DNA of 64,000 bases from the NCBI GenBank assembly GCA_940337035.1, contig CALNHX010005234.1, positions 1 through 64,000 on the forward strand, in the 5' to 3' direction. The position numbers and the translations under genes were made by a program. Source of the stretch: Agriotes lineatus. Its lineage: Eukaryota; Arthropoda; Insecta; Coleoptera; Elateridae. The notes under the pieces were generated by a model. That model was given only the letters and a program-made list of their open reading frames with translations. It made no database searches and was not told the origin of the DNA. This document shows, piece by piece, positions 20,912 to 31,109 of this stretch. The number at the start of each line of letters is the position of its first letter. Position 1 is the first letter of the stretch.

Positions 20912-22208
20912 TTAGCTTAAAATGTATTCCTTAAACTTTAGAGGCATTTTTACTGGCCTTTTAGATCGCACTGGTATATGTCCGTTATCGCCACTATCAT
21001 ACACTTCTTCCACTTCACCACTTTGAATTTCAGTTTCACTATCCACATGTTTCTCCTCTGGTGTGTTCTGTGATCTTCTTAGATGATAACTGTTTCTTCG
21101 TATAACGCTGCCTGTATCGTTCTGCACCCAGTATGATCTTGGCGAGTGTTCTTGCTTGGCTAGGATTTTTCCAGGTTCCCATTCCTTGCCACTTCTGATG
21201 GTAACATTGTCATTTTGCTCCTTATCCACTCTTTGTCTTGTTCTTTTGTTATATTCATTTTTGTATTGTTCTCTCTTTATTTCAAGCTTGGTTCTTTCTT
21301 CATCTAAATTTTCTTTTTTCGGTGTTAATAATTTGTTACATATTGTCATTTTGGTTCTTAATAATCGATTCATCAAAAGTTGAGATTGTGTTTTATTCAA
21401 GCCAGTTATCGGAGTACAACGATATTAAAGCAATGCTAAATTGATATCGTTACATTTTCTAAGTAGTTGCTTTGCGGTTTGGACAGCTCGTTCTGGATCC
21501 ATACGGCATATTATCTGAAATTACAGTTTTTGGTATGCCATGTGTGGCCACACATGGTAAACTTTTTTAAAAGCGTTTATCACAGTATTTGATGTTTTAT
21601 CCTTTAATTTAATTATTTCGAGCCATTTTGTTAGGTAATCAATAATCACCAAGAATGACTTTCCTCCAAATTCCAGAATATCACTTCCTGCAACCTCAAA
21701 TGGTTTTTTAGGTAATTCTCTCAAGACCATGGGTTCCTTCACATTATTATTTCGATATTTTTCACAGATTTTACATTTATTTACAAACTTACTAATATCA
21801 TTATTCATGTTTGGCCAAAATAGAACTTGTCTGGCACGTTGCTGACTTTTGATAATACCAAAATGAGTTAATAATAATAGTTTATTGTCTTAATGACCAA
21901 TTACATGTTTGGCGTAGACGCGTCAAAACTGTGCAACTTTGCATCTGTGTCAACATATTGTTTCTCATGCATTCTGGTACAATTACCCGGTCTTTCATGA
22001 ATAATATTCCATTAGCAATGTGAATTTCATTTTTATAATTCCAGTAAGGTTTTACAATTTCTGGTGTTTTTGAAAAATTTATTGGCCATCCATTATTAAA
22101 CATTCGAACCAATGTTCTCATCTCTTCATCCCTTTGCGTTTCTAGTCTAAATTCTTCTTTTCTTTCTTCAGAGACACTAATGTTTTTCTCCAGTACATGC
22201 ACATATTC
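20912..22208 (-). pseudogene. Gypsy integrase (broken)
   Basis: Three frames make up the integrase. The N-terminal part is 21882-22202. The HHCC finger end and core start are at 21521-21808 (C-K-I-C-E-K-Y, then G-S-D-I-L-E-F and Y-L-T-K-W). The C-terminal part is 20912-21400 (W-E-P-G-K-I-L-A-K, S-Y-W-V-Q). The middle of the catalytic core is poorly preserved and frames shift between the parts. Confidence 0.75.
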
Positions 22209-22600
22209 AGTTATAAATTTTATTTACTAGCAACGTGATATTGTACATTTTTGTCATAGAAACAAAATATGAAAAGCTACTCATAACTCCCAAGGGACCT
22301 GTCAAATTTTTTCTCCCTCAAACTCTTGGTAACCATGCAACTATAGGCCATATCTTAGCAACCATACATTTAAGCAACCCTTGATGTTACTTAAATATTC
22401 TAATTTTAAATGTCATTATGACATTTTGAAATTTCATACTATTCTTACCAATATGCTAGTAAATAAAATATTGTATGCACCACAGGAGATATTCATGTTT
22501 TTTACCTTCGGTTGACTTACAGACCTCGGGCCAGAGGCCCTCGGTCTGTAACACATGTCAACCTCAGGGAAAAAACATATTCATATCTCCCTTAATGCAT
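22209..22600. mobile_element. MITE-like insertion between RNase H and integrase
   Basis: Non-coding DNA separates the end of RNase H from integrase coding that is otherwise adjacent in this family. It ends in a palindrome: AGATATTCATGTTTTTTACC / GGAAAAAACATATTCATATCT, enclosing a second hairpin ACAGACCTCGGGCC / GGCCCTCGGTCTGT. Its AATAAAATATTGTATGCACCAC boundary resembles the insertion at 2.1-2.5 kb. Confidence 0.6.
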
Positions 22601-24089
22601 AAATATCTATATCATCACCACTATTTTCTTTCAAAAAGTTTCTTGATAATAGGTCTGCAATATGCATTTCTTTGCCTGGCTTATATTGCACTACTAAGTT
22701 GTACTTTAATAGTTTGATTTTAATACGCTGTAATCTGTCTGAGTGTACATCCGATACAGCTTTTTGCATAATTGACACTATCGGTTTATTATCAGTGTCG
22801 ACAAGAACACGTCTTCCATAAATGTAATGATGATATTTTGTACAAGCAAAAAAAATTACTAAAAATTCTTTATCGACTTGTCCATAATTTTTTTCAGTTT
22901 CGGTAAGTGACCTTGATGCGTACGCCACTGGTTTGCCTTGCTGTAGGAGACAACACCCAATGCCATCTCTTGTGGCATCTGTTTGTATTGTGTTTTCCTT
23001 CTGTTCATCAAAATTTGCCAAAACAGGTGTTGCGCTAATCGCTTTTTCAATTTTCTGTAATGATTTTGAATGTGTTTCCGTCCACACCCAACTAGTGACT
23101 TTCTTTAACAATTCTCTTACTTCTGATAAATTAGGTATGAAGCTCCGCAGATAGTTTACTAAACTTAGAATTGATTGCAATTCTTTTTTTATTTCTAGGT
23201 TCACCTAGTTCTAGTATAGCCTTGACTTGATTTTGGTCAGGTCGCACACCATTTTTATCAAATATATGACCAAGATATTTGACTTGCTCTGATCTGTACT
23301 GGATTTTACTCTTCTTAAACTTCACATTTAATTTTCTACCACGTTCTAAAACTTGATTCAGAATAACATCATGTTCCTCGAGCGTGCCAGCAGCTACTAA
23401 GATATCGTCAAAATAAACTGTAACGCCTCTGATATCTCCAAAATTATTTTGGTTTAATGTTTGAAATGCCATTCTGCTAAATTTATAAATTCCAAATGGA
23501 GTTCTGAATGAGCACAATTTGCTTGGTTCTTCATCCATTTCTACTTGGTAAAAGCCCTCTTTAAAATCTAATACCGAAAAATAACATTTACCCTTCAAAT
23601 TCACAGAAATATCTTCAATAGTTGGAATTAAACAATATTCCCTTTCTAGCGCTTCATTCAAATGTTTTGGATCTAAGCAAAGTCTTAAAGATCCATCGGT
23701 TTTTTCTACAATAACTAAATTGCTTAACCACTGTGTAGGGCCCTCATTTTTTGAAATCATTCCTCTTTGTTGTAAGTTTTTTAAATGCTCTTTTAATTTA
23801 CCTCTTAACGATAAAGGTACCCTACGAGGTGGCTTTGCAATAGGTACAGCGTTAGGTTTTAATTTTAACGTACATTTCTTATTAAATTTTCCTAAGCCTG
23901 TAAACACATCTATGTTATCTTTTACAAATTGTTCTTTATCTAAAGTGTTTAAACTATTTACATCTTTAACCTGTGATGTTATTCCCATTAATTCACAAGC
24001 CTCTAGGCCTAACAAAGGTTTTGACTTATCATCTACTATTATGAAATTTAATTTATATTTTTTACCTTTAAATTCGCAGTTAAGCTTAA
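22601..24089 (-). pseudogene. Gypsy reverse transcriptase and RNase H
   Basis: The frame at 23131-24015 has P-R-R-V-P, R-L-C-L-D-P-K-H-L-N, F-S-V-L-D-F-K-E-G-F-Y-Q and the catalytic Y-F-D-D. The frame at 22581-23204 continues with I-Q-T-D-A-T-R-D-G-I-G, D-N-K-P-I and H-I-A-D-L-L-S-R, the RNase H signatures. A frameshift near 23.18 kb separates them, and about 25 residues around the G-L-x-x-A region before Y-F-D-D look deleted. Confidence 0.85.
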
Positions 24090-24738
24090 CCCGGGATTAG
24101 TCGCTAGGTTTGGTTTCGCGTCGTTGGTCGCGCGTGAGCGTTTTGCTCACAGCTGACATTTTGAATGTATACGTGTGGTTTTTTCATAATTGGCAATTAT
24201 TACTTTATAATCATAATGTGGCAATATCTGTTAACTTCATACCTTAAAATTAAAATAAAAAAATATTCATTGAATATACAAAACTTTATTTTTTACACCA
24301 TGTGTAAATACAACTCAAATCGTTAAATTCAAATCCAAAAAAGATATAATATCAGCTCTGCTTCGATCTCTGGTTTGTATCAGACTCATCCGAAACTTGT
24401 AAACAATTAGGGCAGGTATATGTGGTATGTTCCGTGCAAATGGCTCGTTGGAAAGATCGCAAAATTAAAAATGTTTAGAACAAATACAAAAATATAAAAG
24501 TAAACGTGGTTAGTCGCGTAATGAGCGATTTGCTCACACTAGCGCACGCACCTACCAAACTACTTGTCACAATTGCACTGTGCCTTGTTTTTTTTTATGA
24601 AATAATACCACTAGCCGGTGCTTGACGAATAGGGTGGGGATTAAAAAAATTGGCGGGGCCGTACCTGCCATTGCACTAAAATGGCGAATTAATTTGTAAA
24701 AACGTGAGGGAATCGCTCATGTAGCGACCAATGCCGAG
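24090..24738. mobile_element. piggyBac-like non-autonomous element (TTAA target)
   Basis: It is flanked by TTAA on both sides (24086-24089 and 24739-24742). The ends are CCCGGGATTAGTCGCTA and an inverted partner matching at 13 of 17 positions. Removing the element and one TTAA rejoins the gypsy protease reading frame without a gap, so this is a true insertion of 649 bases. There is no transposase inside. Repeated GAGCGNTTTGCTCAC hairpins lie near both ends. Confidence 0.82.
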
Positions 24739-24742
24739 TTAA

Positions 24743-25190
24743 CTTTACCTATAGGTCTTATTTTATACCCACCATTAGTTTCTAATATTACCTTAGTTGG
24801 TCCACTCAGAATACCTGTTTTCTTGCTTATTGGTGCCCACTGGCTGGCTGGTAGTATGTTGACTTCAGCCCCTGTGTCTATCTTAAACCACATTGCTTCG
24901 CCTTCGACTTCAATCACCTCCAACCATTCGTTTTTCTTTTGTTTGACTTCACCAACAGTCACAGATGCCACCTGGATTTTGTCTTCGGCCTCCTCGCTGT
25001 CACTGTTGGGTCTTCTACTTCACATACGAACTTGCTCTTGCAAACCTTTTGGAAGTGATTATACATCTTGTACTTGTTGCACTGCCTCCCAAAGGCAGGG
25101 CATTCCCTAGCTTCATGCGTAGTACCACACCTGCGGCAATTGTATTTTGAGCTGATTTTCCCTTTGGTATTGTTTTCCTCAAAATGGCTT
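24743..25190 (-). pseudogene. Gypsy protease and zinc-knuckle region
   Basis: The frame at 24717-24971 carries the retropepsin motif W-F-K-I-D-T-G-A-E-V-N-I-L-P. Upstream on the same strand a frame at about 24975-25180 reads C-R-R-C-G-T-T-H-E-A-R-E-C-P, a nucleocapsid zinc knuckle. The protease C-terminus is separated from this start by the TTAA element. Confidence 0.72.
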
Positions 25191-25808
25191 TGCTTTTCTC
25201 ATATCGACTCCTGCACTTTCCTTTTTATTGTTTCTACCTTGCGTTCTTCATGCATCACCTTAATTTGAGCTTTTGCAACCTCATTGAGTGTTAGACTCAC
25301 AGCTTTTTGATAGTTTTTTGACATCGTTAAGAAAATGGTGAAAAGGTTCCATTTCCTCCTGTTTTCGCATGTAAAATAAAAATCTTTCATCGACTACATT
25401 CTTTTTTGGGGTTACATAAGCTTCTAGCTGTTTTATAACCGTGTCGTAGTTAGTTTTCTTATTATCTGGTAATCTTAAATTGTTGTAGATGTTAACACCC
25501 CCTTCGCCAATTATATTTAATAGAATAGCAATTTTACCTTGGTGTCTTTCTCATTTTTTCCTGTCGCCAGCAAATAGATCTCGAAATTTTATTTGAATCT
25601 CCTGAAGTTTTCAGCTACGTTTCCCTCGAACGACAGCGATGCTGGAATCCTCACCTCCATTATCCCAAATTTTTGTTACGCGGCTTACAGAGGAAGGGCC
25701 ATTACTTCTTGCACAAAAGCTTTTTCTGGTAGTCACAATAGACACTTTTTGTTGGTTCTCAATCGACTTATTGCGATTTTACAGCCGTTTTTTACTTGTT
25801 GTTCATTT
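25191..25808 (-). pseudogene. Gypsy gag remnant
   Basis: The minus strand between the PBS and the zinc knuckle reads gag-like in broken frames: F-E-I-Y-L-L-A-T-G near the N-terminus, and a frame at 25199-25390 at the C-terminal side. Early codons near M-E-V-R-I-P-A-S-L-S-F-E-G-N-V-A-E-N resemble the start of gag in this group. Stops and shifts are present. Confidence 0.55.
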
Positions 25809-25822
25809 CCGCGACTGCGCCA
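25809..25822 (-). other. tRNA primer-binding site of the gypsy element
   Basis: TGGCGCAGTCGCGG on the minus strand directly abuts the end of the 5' LTR (...ACAACA). A TGG-initial, GC-rich 14-mer at that position is the expected primer-binding site. Confidence 0.6.
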
Positions 25823-25848
25823 TGTTGTATTTGTATAATTTATTAGAA
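25823..25848 (-). repeat. Gypsy 5' LTR, 3' part (interrupted)
   Basis: Plus-strand TGTTGTATTTGTATAATTTATTAGAA matches the start of the 3' LTR copy (TGTTGTAT...CATTTATTAGAA). The LTR then breaks off into the foldback array and resumes at 32722 with GAACTGTAGATG. Confidence 0.65.
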
Positions 25849-27184
25849 TCATATATGTATTATACATATGTTGCTAGTAGGGCCTCGGAACGCCCGAAAA
25901 CATTACGGCGCCGACATAGTTTCACTTAGAGTATAAAGCGTCTCGTGGGCATGCGTGAGAATTCAAACTCCGCTTTTAGAAGCGAATTTTAAACTTGACC
26001 ACTTCCCCATTGGACGGACAACGCCGCGGCGCTTGCGCACAGCTCACCATTATACATTGGAGAGTTGGTTGTCTATCTCACTTCCTTGCGACAGTTTCCC
26101 ACTCATAGCCGCTAACAATATAATCATTTATAGTCAACCGGTAGTAAGTATTACATATATGATTAGAACTGTACACATACGTAATACTTACTATATTGCT
26201 AGCGGCGACGAGTGGGAAACTCACTATTTAACTGAGACAGACAATCAACTCTTCCATGTATAATGGTGAGCTGTGCGCAAGCGCGGCGGCGTCGTCCGCC
26301 CAATGGGAAAGTGGTCACGTTTAAAATTCGCTTCTAAAGCATATATATAATACACATATATTGCTAGTAGGGCCTGGAAACGTCAGCAAACATTACGGCG
26401 CCGACATAGTCTCACTTAGAGTATAACGCGTCTAGTGCGCATGCGTGGGAATTCAAACTCCGCCTTTAGAAGCGAATTTTAAACTTGCCCACTTCCCCAT
26501 TGGCCGGACGACGCCGCCGCGCTTGCACACAGCTCACCATTATACATTGAAGAGTTGGTTGTCTGTCTCACTTCCTTGGTGAGTTTCCCACTCATAGCCG
26601 CTAGCAATATAGTAAGTATTAGATATATGTTCTAAAGGCGGAGTTCGACTTCTCACACATCCGTACGAGACGCGTTATACTCTAAGTGAGACTATGTCGG
26701 CGCCGTAATGTATTCGGGCGTTCCGAGGCCCTACTAGCAATATATATATAATACATATATGGAACTGTCATATATCTAATACTTACTATATTACTAGCGG
26801 CTATGAGTAAGAAACTCACGAAGGAAGTGAAACAGACAACCAACTCTTCAAAGTATAATGGTGAGATGTGCGCCCAATGGGGAAGTGATCAAGTTTAAAA
26901 TTAGCTTTTAAACGCGGAGTTCGAATTCTCACGCATGCGCATGAGACGCGTTATACTCTAAGTGAGACTATGTCGGCGCCGTAAAGTTTTCGGATGTTTC
27001 CAGGTCCTACTAGCAATATATGTGTATTATACATATATCTAATACTTACTATTATATTGCTAGCCGCTATGAGTGGGAAACTCACGAAGAAAGTGAGACA
27101 GACAACCAACTCTTCAATGTATAACGGTGAGCAAGCGCGGCGGCGTCGTCCGGCCAATGGGGAAGTGGTCAAGTTTAAAATTCG

Positions 27185-27221
27185 AGGTGCACGTATACAT
27201 ACAACGCGGCTCCCTCAACTG
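27185..27221 (+). repeat. MULE left terminal inverted repeat
   Basis: AGGTGCACGTATACATACAA and the following 17 bases match the complement of the right end, with one mismatch at the fourth base and one extra outer A. Confidence 0.88.
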
Positions 27222-27364
27222 CGCATGATCAGTGCTCTCTGTTTTGTTTTCGTCTGTTATGATTGTGATTGGGGTTATGTTTGTTCTGTATGTTTATCTA
27301 AAATCTGTGTTTTTCTCTAACCAACTTGTTATAGGCTAATTGTTGTTTTAAAATATTTTATGCG

Positions 27365-29960
27365 ATGAGTGTTATTTGTAAAGTGTGCAATAAAATATTT
27401 ACACTTCAGAAAAACTTAAATCGGCACTTACGGAATGTGCACTATATGAAGACAAATGCTATGTCTTATGATAGTACTGTTCATAATAGCAATTTAGAAG
27501 AGGGCTGTAATTCTTCATTTAGAACAATACAGGACTTGCGAAATCATTTACAAGATATCCACAACAAAACTTTTATTAAAGAGGAATTGAACTTTGAACG
27601 TTTTGATGGTAAAACATGGTTTTTTATTTTCATGCAACATTAATTCATTAAAAAATGTTTCTTATAGAATTTCAGTTGTGGCTTTCAAACGTCTCTAATG
27701 ATGAGAATGCACGTTATCTTAAGAATAATACCAGGATATGTTCTTCATCAAATAGTGAAACCAGTTGCTTCTACTGCAATCGTGGTAAGATGACAATTTT
27801 AATGTATAAAATGTATTAGTTATGTTTATGCTTTATTCCTAATCCTAACATGATATTTAGGTCGCCAAACTTTCAAATTGTTTCCTCAGAATAAAACTCG
27901 CAAAAGAAAACTGAAGAGTCAGGGTTCTTGCAAAATTGAAATCGCATTCACAAGCTCAATTCAAGTAACCAGATGTTTGAAGACCAATAAGTGCTCAGTT
28001 ACATTTTTTAAAACACATTATGGTCATCCTATACAGCTACAGCATATTCGTTTGCGTCCAGAAGATCGGATGGCTGTAGCCACGAAACTGGCTAGCGGAG
28101 TAACAGTGTCGAGGTATGTATATATTTAATGGACATATTTAATTGTTATTTGTTAATTTACAATGCTGTGTAATTTATAGGATTCTGAATTCATGTAGAG
28201 AGAATATTGATGCAAACACCTTGAAGAGAAGTGATCTAACCAGGAAGGACATAAACAATGTGAAAAAATCATTTAATATTGAAATTAATGAAGGAGTACG
28301 TCACGAAAATGATGTAATTAGTGTAGATCTATGGGTTTCTGAATTGACTGAAAGTAATCAGAGTGTGTTAATGTATAAAAGGCAGGGAGATATTGAATGT
28401 ACAATAAATGTTTCTGATAAAGAATCATATAAAAAAATTAACAGAAATGATTTTATACTGATGTTTATGAATGAGTCTCAACAAAATATGTTAAAATCTT
28501 TTGGGGAAAATATCATTTGTATAGATAGTACTCACGGTTTAAACGGATATGATTTTGAACTTACAAGCCTGTTAATTGTTGATGATTTCGGGGAGGGATT
28601 TCCAGTTGCATGTATGTTCAGCAATCGAAAAGACACAACAGTTTTTGAACTTTTTTTCAAGCAAATTAAATCTAAAGTAGGGACACTTTCTTCAAAAGTT
28701 TTTATGAGCGATATTACAACTGTTTTTTACGACGCATGGGAAAGAATAATGAGACCAGTTTCTTTCCAATTATATTGCTCATGGCATATCGATAGAGCCT
28801 GGAGATCAAATCTTAACAAAATAAATGATTTAGAAAAAAGAAAGGCTGTATATAAAGCATTAAAAGTAGTTCAAACTGACACAAATGAATCTGACTTTTT
28901 GACGGAATTACAAAAATTGCTAGATTTATTAAATGCTGACGTTGACACACAAGCTTTTGGAAAATATTTTATGGATAACTATGCTAACAATTACACAAAA
29001 TGGGGTTATTGTTATCGAAAAAATACTGGCATTAATACCAATATGCGTTTGGAATCGCTGCACAAAACAATTAAATATTTTTATTTGGGAGGCCTCAAAG
29101 TAAAGAGATTGGATAAAGGTATCTACGCTGTTTTAACCTATATCAGAGATAAAATTGTTGAAAGAATAATAAAAAATATTAAAGGAAAAAACACACATCA
29201 TATTTCAAACATTGATAAAAGACATATGAAAGCTGCAAAAAGTGAATTAAAAATTAAAGATAGTAATAATGAAAGTTGGACCATTTCTGGGGACAAAAAT
29301 TCCTATATTGTTACAAAAAATGCAGTTGAAAACTTAATGTGCTGTAATTTCAAATGTACATGTGTTGACTATTTTATTAGGCTCACCATATGTAAACACA
29401 TACATTTTGTTGCGCTGCAAATACATACAAATTTATGTAATATAAGTTCACAGCCTAAGCCGATTCTAAAGAATTCCACTGAACCAATAGGGGTAGAATT
29501 GAGCGATGAAGTTTATATTCATTTAAATACACTATCCTCGGCATCTTCTATTCAATGTAACAACAATGAAAGTGAGCGAAAAGTTACTGCGGCCAAATTA
29601 ATTAAACAGAAATGCCTAGAAATCAATGACTTAAATTTAGAATTATCTGCTCCAGATGCACTGCAGCACTCTCTTAAACAACTTAATAATGTGTATAACT
29701 TATTGCAAGTAAATAACACCAAAAAAGTAATTGGGTTTAAAAGCAACGAACACAATACTGCGTTTATTAATAAGGAACCTGCAAATAAGAGAATTAAAAA
29801 GCAACTTCAGTTTGTTTCAACTAAAAAGAAAAGAGTTGTTTATAAGAATATTTTTAAAAGGGCTGACGATAAGGAAATATCTGAACTGAAAGAAATTCTG
29901 CAGTCGAAGCAAGTACTTAATATTTCAGACAATCCCGCAGAAGATCACAATTACTTTTAG
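27365..29960 (+). CDS. MULE transposase, four exons, 797 residues
   Basis: This is the presumed cut-and-paste transposase of the element. Exons: 27365-27608, 27668-27784, 27861-28113 and 28181-29960. All introns are GT...AG and phases match (1, 1, 2), so the reading is uninterrupted to TAG. Exon 1 has a C2H2 finger (C5, C8, H21, H26) and a partial second finger. Exons 2-3 encode a Cys-containing, basic region with T-H-Y-G-H and I-R-L-R-P-E-D, typical of this arthropod family. Exon 4 has the MULE catalytic domain: C-I-D-S-T-H-G (D320), F-M-S-D (D382), C-S-W-H (404-407) and M-R-L-E-S-L-H-K (E496) as the likely DDE triad. A SWIM zinc motif C-x-C...C-x-H follows (597, 599, 609, 611), then a Lys-rich tail. 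Two AATAAA signals follow at 30167 and 30185. Nothing is broken. It may be active, or only recently inserted. Confidence 0.88.
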
Positions 29961-30599
29961 GGAATGTCCCGGGTAATGTATCTACCTATAAAGTTGCAAA
30001 ATTTCATAAACATATTCATCAACATCAGCACATACATATCTTTCATAATCTCAATATATGTATTATGTAATATGTATCAACAATTATTAATCAGGGTGCC
30101 CATGTTTTTAAATTAAAATTAGGAGAATATTAATTATTTCTAAAGCATATTTGTGTAATAATGTGTAATAAATTTGTAATGAGTAATAAAATGCATTTTA
30201 TTTCAATTGACACCTATAAAAAGCTATGTATTCAATTATTTTTGATAAAATAGTTTGTATACCAAGGCACTCAAGTTTAGCTTTTTATCACGAATGTGGA
30301 TAGGACCAAGGCAAATACACCACATGAGGGATAAAAAGGAACTTCATTGCCCAGGAGTACATTATGTTTTATTTGAAATCGTGAGATTACAACATTTTAA
30401 CCAACATTTGTAGGTTACGTTAACGCGGTTGACGTTTATCTGTCGCCTCGCCACCTACAAAAAAGTCGTAAAACAATGGATTACTTTACTGCTGATTTCT
30501 CGTATTTTAATGACGATTTCGAGGTACTTCAATGCCGATACAACACACAGATAGTTCAAATTTCCCACAATTTTTAACGTCAAATGAAATGCACTTGCA

Positions 30600-30635
30600 C
30601 AGTTGAGGGAGCCGCGTTGTATGTATACGTGCTCC
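30600..30635 (-). repeat. MULE right terminal inverted repeat
   Basis: The complement of this 36-base end begins GGAGCACGTATACATACAAC and matches the left TIR. The 9-bp target duplication starts at the next base. Confidence 0.88.
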
Positions 30636-30701
30636 TAAAATTCGCTTCTAAAAGCGGAGTTCGAATTCCCACGCATGCCCACGAGACGCTTTATACTCTA
30701 A

Positions 30702-30889
30702 CAGCCAGTCTTATAAAGACCACTAATCTGACGTTAACTTTAATTCTCTGTTAAAATAAACAAAAGCGCATCAAAATTTGTTTACTAATGAATAAAATGT
30801 CATAAGCACTGACGTTTTGATGCGCTTTTGTTTATTTTAACAGCGAATTAAAGTTAACGTCAGATTAGTGGACTTTATAAGACCGGAAG
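30702..30889. mobile_element. Palindromic 188-bp MITE with TAA duplication
   Basis: The arms of about 80 bases are inverted copies (TTATAAAGACCACTAATCTG at the left, its complement at the right) around a ~25-base loop. TAA flanks both sides (30699-30701, 30890-30892), and removing the element restores the foldback unit's CTCTAAGTGAGAC. A 3-bp TAA target suggests a PIF/Harbinger-type family; only the target size supports this. Confidence 0.75.
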
Positions 30890-31109
30890 TAAGTGAGACT
30901 ATGTCGGCGCCGTAATGTTTTCTGGCGTTCCAAGGCCCTACTAACAATATATGTGTATTATATACCGGGAGATCGAGAAAGGTTGTCCAAAAAAAACTAC
31001 CTTCCAAGTAGTTATCAATATTTCTTTCTAGTGTGATATTAGCCACACTGCTGTTGACAGATGTTCTCACTTGTACTGTGTGTTTACGTTTCGTTGTAAA
31101 TTTTAGGTT

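Larger units (their letters stand above)
27185..30635 (+). mobile_element. Mutator-like (MULE) DNA transposon, apparently complete
   Basis: The element is 3451 bp. Its TIRs share 33 consecutive identical bases (GCACGTATACATACAACGCG and onward) plus a few outer bases. A perfect 9-bp direct duplication TAAAATTCG flanks it (27176-27184 and 30636-30644), the target size typical of Mutator-superfamily elements. An unoccupied version of the target occurs in the same window in another foldback unit near 26.32 kb (GTTTAAAATTCGCTTCTAAA). The interior holds one four-exon transposase gene with no stops. The group resembles the animal MULEs known as Phantom; that sub-assignment is tentative. Confidence 0.9.
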
